From assembly GCA_900544425.1 (NCBI GenBank), contig UQUX01000124.1:1-5041 (forward strand): DNA of 5,041 bases. Reading direction: 5' to 3'. The notes below the pieces were generated by a model. It saw only the letters and a program-made list of their open reading frames with translations. It had not been told where the DNA came from and did not search any database. The stretch's first letter is position 1. Each line of letters begins with the position of its first letter. The DNA is from an uncultured Collinsella sp. (GTDB lineage Bacteria; Actinomycetota; Coriobacteriia; Coriobacteriales; Coriobacteriaceae). A program made the translations under genes and the position numbers. This document shows, one piece after another, positions 1 through 5,041 of this stretch.

Positions 1-73
1 TGCAGCAGGGGCTCTCAATGTTTTTTATGTCCTGCTCATATCGTCTCTGCCGGCAGTTTGGGACACTCCTGCG

Positions 74-595
74 CTACTTGACGTACACCACGTTGTCGCG
101 GCGGGGTTTGGGCTCGGGTAGCGTGTCCTCGGCGTAGCCAAGAATGCAGTTACCGACACCGCGCAGGCTGCCGTCGGCGGGCAGGCCCCAGCTGGCCAGC
201 AGCTCCAGGCCCTCGGGCGAGTCAAAGACCTCATGCGCGCGGTGAATCCAGCACGAATCGACACCCAGTGCATAGGCGGCGTTGAGCAAGTTGCCCATGG
301 CGAGCGAGCCGTCTTCCAGATGTGTGGGCACGCTGCGGTCAACCAGCACCACCACAACGGTCTTGGCGCCATAGAAGGGGTCGCTGTTGCTGTCCATGAC
401 CTGGGCGTTGAGCTGTGAGAGACGCTCGACGGTCGCGGGGTCGGTGACGGCGACAAACGTCACCGGCTGGCGGCCCATGCCGCTCGGTGCATATTGGCCG
501 GCTTCGATAATCCGTGCAAGCTTTTCGGCCTCGACGGGACGATTGCTGTATTTGCGGCAGCTGCGGCGGTGAATGAGTGTTTCGATAGTCTCCAT
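74..595 (-). CDS. Nitroreductase-family FMN-dependent oxidoreductase
   Basis: Complete 173-residue protein beginning METIETLIHR and ending VVYVK, in the usual length range for compact single-domain nitroreductases. Family hallmarks are in order: RRSCRKY at residues 10-16 (basic residues that hold the FMN phosphate), APSGMGRQP at 36-44, EDGSLAMGN at 94-102 followed by a helix and GVDSCWIHRA at 111-120, then VGNCILGY at 147-154 and a basic tail KPRRDNVVYV at 163-172. Members are cytosolic homodimers that use NAD(P)H to reduce nitro compounds, quinones or other electron acceptors through FMN; the actual substrate cannot be told. The start at 595 is chosen because an AAGGAG ribosome binding site lies five bases upstream; the reading frame stays open a further 32 codons upstream, but that part lacks family similarity. 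The gene stands alone and points away from the rest of the window. The family call is firm; the physiological role is open. Confidence 0.93.
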   Translation of the reverse strand: METIETLIHRRSCRKYSNRPVEAEKLARIIEAGQYAPSGMGRQPVTFVAVTDPATVERLSQLNAQVMDSNSDPFYGAKTVVVVLVDRSVPTHLEDGSLAMGNLLNAAYALGVDSCWIHRAHEVFDSPEGLELLASWGLPADGSLRGVGNCILGYAEDTLPEPKPRRDNVVYVK

Positions 596-600
596 GGTGT

Positions 601-606
601 CTCCTT
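601..606 (-). promoter_or_regulatory. Ribosome binding site of the nitroreductase gene
   Basis: Read on the minus strand this is AAGGAG, five bases before the ATG at 595. It decides the start, because the open frame continues upstream to 691 without another good ribosome binding site. Confidence 0.8.
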
Positions 607-706
607 GCGGTGGCGTTGCAGATGCCCCGTTCATACCCGTCGGGCTTAAACGATAGACGGTCAATTGCCCGGCCAAAAGGATGGATTCCAATTGGGAAAG
701 TAGGTT

Positions 707-735
707 TGCATAAAAGTACCTTCAGAATGTGACAA
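707..735 (-). promoter_or_regulatory. Candidate promoter for the nitroreductase gene
   Basis: On the minus strand, TTGTCA (735-730, five of six matches to the -35 consensus) is followed after 17 bases by TATGCA (712-707, a poor -10 with only the first three bases matching). It would give a leader of roughly 105 bases. The spacing and -35 are good and the -10 is weak, so this is a guess; no better pair was seen between the gene and position 780. Confidence 0.25.
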
Positions 736-741
736 ACAAAT

Positions 742-764
742 GGGATGGTTAAACGTTTTATCCC
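742..764. repeat. Imperfect inverted repeat in the divergent intergenic region
   Basis: GGGAT at 742-746 pairs with ATCCC at 760-764, and two G-T pairs extend the stem; an AAACGTTT palindrome (751-758) lies within. It sits in the AT-richer middle of the 294-base gap between the divergent nitroreductase and small-protein genes. It could be a regulator binding site. It does not look like an intrinsic terminator, because the T-run at 778-783 is 13 bases beyond the stem. Confidence 0.35.
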
Positions 765-809
765 GTCTACCCTGCGGTTTTTTACCACTTGCCTAAATGA
801 CGAACGCAT

Positions 810-826
810 AACCTTTGATAAAGGTT
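810..826. repeat. Perfect 7-bp inverted repeat upstream of the small-protein gene
   Basis: AACCTTT (810-816), a GAT spacer, and AAAGGTT (820-826) form a perfect 17-base dyad, followed by two more T residues. It lies 63 bases before the ATG of the 96-residue protein. With a 3-base loop it could fold as an AT-rich hairpin in a leader RNA, or serve as a DNA operator if the promoter lies around it. I do not recognise the motif as the site of a named regulator. Confidence 0.45.
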
Positions 827-855
827 TTACTAAAGGAGTACCAACGTTTATCAAT

Positions 856-870
856 GCGCCGTGGTGGCGC
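856..870 (+). promoter_or_regulatory. GC-only leader hairpin just before a ribosome binding site
   Basis: GCGCC (856-860) pairs with GGCGC (866-870) around a GTGGT loop, leaving the AGGAGG at 877-882 free six bases downstream. A short strong stem in this place could stabilise the 5' end of the messenger or keep the ribosome site unpaired. Function is inferred from position only. The same bases would be coding if translation began at the in-frame ATG at 854, which I consider less likely. Confidence 0.35.
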
Positions 871-876
871 CGGGCC

Positions 877-882
877 AGGAGG
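877..882 (+). promoter_or_regulatory. Consensus ribosome binding site of the small-protein gene
   Basis: AGGAGG, seven bases before the ATG at 890. It fixes the start there rather than at the in-frame ATG at 854 or TTG at 815. A second AAAGGAG at 832-838 is 15 bases from the 854 ATG, too far for normal use. Confidence 0.85.
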
Positions 883-889
883 TAACATC

Positions 890-1180
890 ATGTTCCAGGC
901 TGGAGATGTCGTCGAGACCGATTTCGAAGGATTTCTGAAGCTGCTGCGTTCCAAGACGCGCGCTTTCGTGTCGATCAACGATCACGAGTACTACATCACG
1001 CACACCGATGGCTATTGGCGTGTTCAGGATTGCGAGGCCCTCAACGACAAGGGCCACTTTACTGACTGCTCCGAGCTGGTCAACACGGTCTGCGAGGTTG
1101 TCGAGCTGCCGTGGATTGCCGGCAAGAGCCTGCATGACAGCTTCTCGGGCGCTACGGTCTATGAGGCCGTCGCCGCTTAA
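890..1180 (+). CDS. Small acidic soluble protein of unknown function
   Basis: A 96-residue protein beginning MFQAGDVVET and ending YEAVAA. I do not recognise the family. It has no signal peptide or membrane segment and is acidic (about 16 Asp/Glu against 7 Lys/Arg). An aromatic patch, EYYITHTDGYWRVQDC at residues 33-48, suggests paired beta strands. Three cysteines (48, 60, 68) are not spaced as a classical metal site. The tail has a PWIAGKSLHDSF stretch at 74-85. It is a genuine gene: it has a consensus ribosome binding site, host-like codon use and its own strong terminator downstream, so it is probably expressed as a single-gene transcript. It sits between a divergent nitroreductase and an exporter operon, but nothing ties it functionally to either. 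A small conserved domain limited to Coriobacteriia is possible. Confidence 0.8.
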   Translation: MFQAGDVVETDFEGFLKLLRSKTRAFVSINDHEYYITHTDGYWRVQDCEALNDKGHFTDCSELVNTVCEVVELPWIAGKSLHDSFSGATVYEAVAA

Positions 1181-1206
1181 CAGGCAATAAAACTCGATTT
1201 TCACGT

Positions 1207-1242
1207 GACCGCTGGCGCCGCCCCCGCGCCGGCGGTCTTTTT
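1207..1242 (+). terminator. Strong intrinsic terminator after the small-protein gene
   Basis: GACCGCTGGCGC (1207-1218) pairs with GCGCCGGCGGTC (1226-1237) as a 12-base-pair stem with one T-G wobble, a 7-base C-rich loop and then five T residues (1238-1242). It starts 26 bases after the stop codon at 1180 and separates the small gene from the regulator-exporter operon, which must therefore have its own promoter. Confidence 0.92.
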
Positions 1243-1285
1243 CTGCCGATAGGCCATAAAAATGCACGCATTCGCGGAGAGCCTG

Positions 1286-1325
1286 TTGACGATAGTCAAA
1301 ACTCGGACTAATGTAGAGATATAAA
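1286..1325 (+). promoter_or_regulatory. Promoter region of the MarR-exporter operon
   Basis: TTGACG (1286-1291, five of six to the -35 consensus) is followed after 17 bases by TAATGT (1309-1314, a weak -10). A better -10, TATAAA at 1320-1325, lies too far from that -35 (28 bases) and would need another weak -35. Whichever is used, transcription must start between the terminator at 1242 and the MarR gene, and both repeat copies overlap the promoter or its start site. That is the geometry expected for repression. Confidence 0.5.
1293..1310. promoter_or_regulatory. Operator-like repeat, copy 1
   Basis: TAGTC (1293-1297) and GACTA (1306-1310) are perfect inverted arms around an 8-base AAAACTCG core, 18 bases in all, the size expected for a MarR dimer site. 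The last 16 bases recur exactly at 1329-1344. The copy fills the spacer behind the TTGACG element. MarR proteins commonly bind such dyads in their own promoters; that this MarR binds here is inference. Confidence 0.7.
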
Positions 1326-1326
1326 T

Positions 1327-1344
1327 TGGTCAAAACTCGGACTA
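1327..1344. promoter_or_regulatory. Operator-like repeat, copy 2
   Basis: Second copy of GTCAAAACTCGGACTA (exact at 1329-1344), 34 bases downstream of copy 1. Its left arm is TGGTC instead of TAGTC, so its dyad is slightly imperfect. It lies about where transcription would begin if TATAAA at 1320-1325 is the -10, and ends 17 bases before the chosen MarR start codon. Confidence 0.7.
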
Positions 1345-1360
1345 TCGAATGGTGGGAGAG

Positions 1361-1861
1361 ATGAATAGTGCAGTTAGCCTGGTCGATTTCGACCGGATGC
1401 TCAACGGGCTTGACCGTATCTATTCGGAGTTCGCGCGCGCCTGCGGTCTTTCGGACTGCGCCTACTGGATGCTCGTCGACACGAGTGCAGCGGGCGGAAG
1501 CGTTGCCGTGAGTCGGCTGACGAGTGAATGGTTCTACAGCAAACAGACCATCAATTCGGCGATCAAGACGCTTAGGGCGCGAGGGCTTGCGACGTTGGAG
1601 TTTGCCGAGGGCAGTCGTAAGAACAAGGTTGTGCGACTGACCGAAGAAGGCGTGCAGTTTGCCAAGCGCTACGCGTTGCCGGCGCAAAAAGCCGAGCAAC
1701 AGGCATTCGAGGCGCTCGAGCCGTGGGAGCAGCGCGAGATCATGCGCTTGGTCGGTAAGTTCTCCCATGTTCTGAACGAAGAGTGCGAGGCATTTAAACG
1801 GCAAGTGGCCGCCGAGAACGAGGCTGACGATAAGGGCGAGGGGGACGCATGCGACTCTTAA
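1361..1861 (+). CDS. MarR-family winged helix transcriptional regulator
   Basis: A 166-residue protein, within the usual MarR length. An N-terminal helix leads into a winged helix-turn-helix: VSRLTSEWF (50-58), recognition helix YSKQTINSAIKTLRARG (59-75), and a wing LEFAEGSRKNKVVRLTEEG (79-97). The wing carries the family's typical basic stretch followed by LTEEG. C-terminal helices (about 105-148) would form the dimer interface, and the last 15 residues are an acidic tail. MarR proteins are usually dimeric repressors released by small ligands; here the target is probably its own promoter through the two repeats just upstream. The ATG at 1361 is preferred because a purine-rich GGTGGGAGAG precedes it directly, though spacing is tight. 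An in-frame ATG at 1349 would add MVGE but has no ribosome binding site. Its end overlaps the first transporter gene, indicating coupled translation. Confidence 0.9.
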   Translation: MNSAVSLVDFDRMLNGLDRIYSEFARACGLSDCAYWMLVDTSAAGGSVAVSRLTSEWFYSKQTINSAIKTLRARGLATLEFAEGSRKNKVVRLTEEGVQFAKRYALPAQKAEQQAFEALEPWEQREIMRLVGKFSHVLNEECEAFKRQVAAENEADDKGEGDACDS

Positions 1862-3585
1862 TGAGATTTATGAGGCCGTACCGCGGTCTGATTGCGGTGA
1901 CGCTGTTTGCGGTGCTGATAGATAACGTCGGTACGCTGTTGGTTCCCACGATGCTGGCGAACATGGTCAACACCGGTATTGCCACGGGCGATGTCGACTA
2001 TATATTACGCAACGGCCTGTACATGCTTATCGCGACCGGCATGGCCAGCGGCGGCACGGTGCTGGGCTGCTATCTTTCAGCGCGCCTGGCCGCCAACGTG
2101 GCCTGCGATATCCGCAATGCCGTGTACGACAAGTCGCTCGAGCTGTCCGCCAGCGACTTTGAGCGCTTTGGCATGGGTTCGATGATCACACGCTCGCTCA
2201 ACGACATCAACGTGATTCAGCAAGCTGTCCTTCAGACGATTCAGCTGGTGTTGCCGGTGCCGTTCTTGGCCGTGGCAGGCATCATTTTTGCTTGGTTCAT
2301 CGATCCCGCCATGGGCACGCTGCTGGGCGTGGTCGTTGCGATCGTGCTGGTGGCGGCGGTCTTTACGGTGGCTAACGCCGCGCCGATCTTTATGCGCCTG
2401 CAGAGCTTTATCGACCGCATGAACGTGGTGCTGCGCGAGAACATCGTGGGCGTGCGCGTCATCCGCGCATTTAACAAGGAGCGCCACGAGGAGCAGCGCC
2501 TGGACGAGGTGTTTAGCGATTACGCGGCCAACGCCATCAAGGTCAACCACCTGTTTGTGGGTCTCGACAGTTCCAGCTTCTTTTTGATGAATATCGCCGA
2601 GGTGGCGGTGCTGTGGGTGGGCGGCAACCGCGTGGGCGTCCACGCCATGCAAATCGGCAGCATCTCGGCCGTGTTGGAATACGCGATCCTGATCCTTTTC
2701 TTTGTGATGATGGCGCAGATGGTGATTCTGACGCTCCCGCGCGCTGCGGCGTGTCTCAACCGTGCGCAACAGGTGCTCGAAATCGAGCCGAGCATCGTGG
2801 ACGGCAAGCGCACGCTAGATACGTGCGCGGCGGAGCCTGTTGACGGTACCGATGCGGTTGCCGTGTTCGACCATATGTCGTTCCGTTTTGACGATGCCGA
2901 CGAGGACACTCTGTGCAACCTGAGTTTTGCCTGCCGCCGCGGACAGACGACCGCGATCGTGGGCTCAACGGGCTCGGGCAAGTCAACGGTGGCCAAGCTC
3001 CTGCTTCGCTTCCACGATGCAACGAAGGGCGCCATTCGCCTGAACGGCATCGATCTGCACGACCTTTCGCAAGGTGAGATTCGCGGGCATATCGCTTACG
3101 TGCCGCAGAAGGCGTGGCTGTTCTCAGGCACCGTTGCAAGCAACCTGCGCTTTGGCAACGAAGGCGCGACTGAGGCTGACATGCTCCATGCGCTGGAGGT
3201 TGCCCAGAGCACCTTTGTGCTCGACCAGCCCCAGGGGCTCGATACGCCGGTGGCCCAGGGCGGCACGAACTTCTCGGGCGGCCAGCGCCAGCGCCTGGCC
3301 ATTGCTCGCGCACTCATGAAGCGCGCCGATCTATATATCTTCGACGATAGTTTTTCGGCCCTGGACTTTAAGACTGATGCCGCCCTGCGCCATGCGTTAC
3401 AAGATGAGACACGTGACGCAGCGGTGCTCATCATCGCGCAGCGCATCTCGACGATTTTGCACGCCGACCAGATTGTCGTGCTCAAGGACGGCGAGGTTGT
3501 GGGCTTGGGCACGCACGAGGAGCTTATGGAAACCTGCGAGGTGTACCGCGCCATCGCGGAATCGCAAATGAAGGGAGGTGAGTAG
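1849..3585 (+). CDS. ABC exporter half-transporter, degenerate-site subunit
   Basis: A complete 578-residue type IV (ABCB-like) exporter subunit: a six-helix membrane domain (about 1-300) fused to an ATPase domain (about 335-578). Visible motifs are Walker A GSTGSGKST (372-380), Q-loop VPQK with Q420, signature NFSGGQRQR (474-482), Walker B DLYIFDD (494-500) and D-loop SALD (503-506). Two key residues are altered: Asp500 replaces the catalytic Glu, and Gln531 (IIAQRIST) replaces the switch His. In known heterodimeric exporters (TM287, BmrC, LmrC) exactly these changes mark the subunit that builds the ATP site that hydrolyses poorly, while its intact signature completes the active site of the partner. 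The substrate is unknown, with a drug, peptide or lipid possible. The ATG at 1849 follows a GAGGGGG stretch and overlaps the regulator by 13 bases; an in-frame ATG at 1861 would instead give a TAATG stop-start junction. Confidence 0.95.
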   Translation: MRLLMRFMRPYRGLIAVTLFAVLIDNVGTLLVPTMLANMVNTGIATGDVDYILRNGLYMLIATGMASGGTVLGCYLSARLAANVACDIRNAVYDKSLELSASDFERFGMGSMITRSLNDINVIQQAVLQTIQLVLPVPFLAVAGIIFAWFIDPAMGTLLGVVVAIVLVAAVFTVANAAPIFMRLQSFIDRMNVVLRENIVGVRVIRAFNKERHEEQRLDEVFSDYAANAIKVNHLFVGLDSSSFFLMNIAEVAVLWVGGNRVGVHAMQIGSISAVLEYAILILFFVMMAQMVILTLPRAAACLNRAQQVLEIEPSIVDGKRTLDTCAAEPVDGTDAVAVFDHMSFRFDDADEDTLCNLSFACRRGQTTAIVGSTGSGKSTVAKLLLRFHDATKGAIRLNGIDLHDLSQGEIRGHIAYVPQKAWLFSGTVASNLRFGNEGATEADMLHALEVAQSTFVLDQPQGLDTPVAQGGTNFSGGQRQRLAIARALMKRADLYIFDDSFSALDFKTDAALRHALQDETRDAAVLIIAQRISTILHADQIVVLKDGEVVGLGTHEELMETCEVYRAIAESQMKGGE

Positions 3586-3586
3586 C

Positions 3587-5041
3587 ATGGCCGAGGAGCT
3601 CAAGAAGCAGAGCGGCGGTGATGGCGCCGTTGCCGCGGGGCTGGTCGAGGAAACGGCTGCCGTGGCACCCGAGCTGGATGACGCCGCCAAGGCTGCAGCC
3701 GAGCGCGAGGCTCGCCGCCAAGCGCTCTACGAGGAAAACGAGCGCGCCGAGGACGAGCGCGCCCGCGCTGAGGCAGAGCGCATGCGCGATGTGGACGACG
3801 AGGGCGAGGACGAGAAACCCCGCGACACCTGGGCGACGGTGCGCCGCCTGTGGAGCGAGGCTGCCGGCGACCATTGGCGCTTCTATATCGTGTTCGCGAG
3901 TATTGTGTTCTATGCCATCTTTAACACCGCTGCGCCGGCATATAGCGCCCGTGTGATCGATGAGCTGTGGGGCCACATTCAGGTGGCGTTTGCCAACGAC
4001 ACCACTTTCAGCATCACCTGGGAGAACTGCGGCAAGACCATTTTCGTCTACTTTATGATCTGGACTGCCGCTGCCTCGTTCTATGCGCTCCAGAGCTTTT
4101 TGATGTCGAGCGTCGCTGAGCGTCTCAATCTGCGCCTGCGCAACCGCATCGCGCAAAAGCTCAACCGTCTGCCGCTCGCCTATTTTGACGCGCATCGTCC
4201 CGGCGAGGTCGTCAGCCGCGCGACCAACGACCTGGACAAGATGTCCGAGAGCATGCAGCGCGGATTGCTGCAGCTGCTCGTGTCGATCGGCACGGTTGTT
4301 GGTGCTGTGAGCGTGATGTTCGTGTTCAGCGTGCAGCTTACGCTCGTCTTTCTGTTCTTTACGGCACTGTCGCTGCTGGTGACGAAGGTCGTCTCGCGCC
4401 GCACACACGATGTGACGGGCGAGCGCCAGGAGTGGGTGTCCAAGATTACGAGTGCGGTCGAGGAAGGCTATTCGGGCCGTCTGGTGATCCGCGCGTTTAA
4501 CCGCGAACGTCAGAGCTCCGCTGAGGTGCACGAGGCTTCGAAGGAACTGGCTCGTGTGAGCACCAAGGCCGACTTTATGATCAATGCTGTCGGCCCCGCA
4601 GTGCGCTTTATCGGCCGTTTGGCGCAGATCGTTATTGCGCTTGTGGGCTGCAGCATGTTGGTTGCCGGGCATATGACCGTCGGCGTGTTCCAGGCGTTCT
4701 TCCAGTTTATCTATGAGGCGTCCGAGCCCATGACGCAGCTGTCGTTTACCTTTAACTCGCTGCAGAGCGCGCTGGCGAGCGCCGAGCGCGTGTTCGACCT
4801 GCTCGATGAGCCCGAGATGGAGGCCGATCCGCTGCCGGACAAGGCCGCCAAGCTGCCGGGTCGCGTGGAGGGCCGCGTCTCCTTTGAGCATGTGCGCTTT
4901 GGTTATTCGCCCGACAAGCCGCTTATGCGCGACGTGTCGTTTACCGCCGAGCCGGGCCAGAAGATTGCCGTGGTGGGAACCACGGGCGCAGGCAAGACGA
5001 CGCTCATCAACCTGCTCATGCGCTTCAACGAGATTGACGGC
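3587..5041 (+). CDS. ABC exporter half-transporter, catalytic partner subunit (3' end cut off)
   Basis: Open to the window edge: 485 residues are visible and roughly 170-190 are missing. The start at 3587 has GGAGG eight bases upstream and lies one base after the previous stop. Residues 1-80 form a charged extension, with a Glu/Arg/Ala-rich probable helix (about 33-67) then an acidic DDEGEDEKPRD stretch. The membrane domain follows: helices near 97-119, 150-173, 226-247, 249-268 and two between about 340 and 375, with a coupling-helix region near FDAHRPGEVVSRATNDLD (200-217). The ATPase domain begins near 428 with the ATP-stacking Tyr440 (FGY) and Walker A GTTGAGKTT (464-472). Signature, Walker B and switch loop lie beyond the edge. 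By pairing with the degenerate subunit before it, it should be the TM288/BmrD/LmrD-like member carrying the catalytic Glu. Length and the long loop between helices 1 and 2 fit that class. Confidence 0.93.
   Translation, partial: MAEELKKQSGGDGAVAAGLVEETAAVAPELDDAAKAAAEREARRQALYEENERAEDERARAEAERMRDVDDEGEDEKPRDTWATVRRLWSEAAGDHWRFYIVFASIVFYAIFNTAAPAYSARVIDELWGHIQVAFANDTTFSITWENCGKTIFVYFMIWTAAASFYALQSFLMSSVAERLNLRLRNRIAQKLNRLPLAYFDAHRPGEVVSRATNDLDKMSESMQRGLLQLLVSIGTVVGAVSVMFVFSVQLTLVFLFFTALSLLVTKVVSRRTHDVTGERQEWVSKITSAVEEGYSGRLVIRAFNRERQSSAEVHEASKELARVSTKADFMINAVGPAVRFIGRLAQIVIALVGCSMLVAGHMTVGVFQAFFQFIYEASEPMTQLSFTFNSLQSALASAERVFDLLDEPEMEADPLPDKAAKLPGRVEGRVSFEHVRFGYSPDKPLMRDVSFTAEPGQKIAVVGTTGAGKTTLINLLMRFNEIDG

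Noticed and set aside
1..36. AGCAGG (4-9) and CCTGCT (31-36) inverted repeat with a T-run at 21-26, as a possible terminator
   Set aside because: The T-run lies inside the loop rather than after the stem. A terminator whose left arm lies before the window is possible but cannot be seen.
46..56. CTGCCGGCAG palindrome downstream of the nitroreductase stop as a terminator
   Set aside because: No loop and no following T-run on either strand, so it does not form a convincing terminator.
688..695. CCAATTGG palindrome upstream of the nitroreductase gene as an operator
   Set aside because: An isolated 8-base palindrome with no second copy is within chance expectation.
815..889. Extending the small protein upstream to the TTG at 815 or the ATG at 854
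   Set aside because: The added residues would be encoded by the inverted repeats, neither start has a properly spaced ribosome site, and the ATG at 890 has a consensus AGGAGG at ideal distance.
851..1804. Minus-strand open frame of 317 codons across the small gene and the MarR gene
   Set aside because: It runs through a strong terminator and a promoter region and is antisense to two well-supported genes. It has no recognisable domain.
2077..2769. Minus-strand open frame of 230 codons opposite the first exporter gene
   Set aside because: Antisense shadow of the membrane domain; low-complexity His/Asp/Arg composition and no convincing start signal.
3524..4891. Long minus-strand open frame of 455 codons opposite the second exporter gene
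   Set aside because: It lies antisense to a clear ABC exporter reading frame. Its translation is rich in His, Arg and Gln with no domain, as expected for the complement of GC-rich codons.

Overview
The window reads as chromosomal DNA from a GC-rich anaerobic actinobacterium. Codon use, the strong purine-rich ribosome binding sites and the style of the proteins suggest the Coriobacteriia, most likely Collinsella or a close relative. That assignment is inference from recollection and was not tested by a search.

Layout: bases 1-73 hold no gene I can support. Bases 74-595 on the minus strand encode a complete FMN-dependent nitroreductase-family protein of 173 residues. A 294-base divergent intergenic region (596-889) is AT-richer in its middle and carries several short inverted repeats. 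It presumably drives the nitroreductase leftward and a small gene rightward. Bases 890-1180 (plus) encode a 96-residue acidic soluble protein of unknown function, with an excellent ribosome binding site, and it is closed off by a strong intrinsic terminator at 1207-1242.

From about 1286 a new transcription unit begins on the plus strand. A promoter region contains a 16-bp direct repeat (two copies, 34 bp apart), each copy built as an inverted repeat, which looks like a tandem operator. It is followed without gaps by a MarR-family regulator, a complete ABC exporter half-transporter, and a second ABC exporter half-transporter that runs off the right edge. The regulator overlaps the first transporter gene, and the two transporter genes are one base apart, so the three are almost certainly one translationally coupled operon.

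How they work together: the first half-transporter has Asp in place of the catalytic Glu after Walker B and Gln in place of the switch-loop His. That is the mark of the degenerate-site subunit of heterodimeric type IV exporters (TM287/BmrC/LmrC type). The second subunit should then be the TM288/BmrD/LmrD-type partner. It has an unusual charged cytoplasmic N-terminal extension of about 80 residues. The likely picture is a MarR repressor that senses a small compound and controls its own promoter together with a heterodimeric drug or metabolite exporter. The substrate cannot be read from the sequence. I see no mobile element, CRISPR array, tRNA or rRNA.
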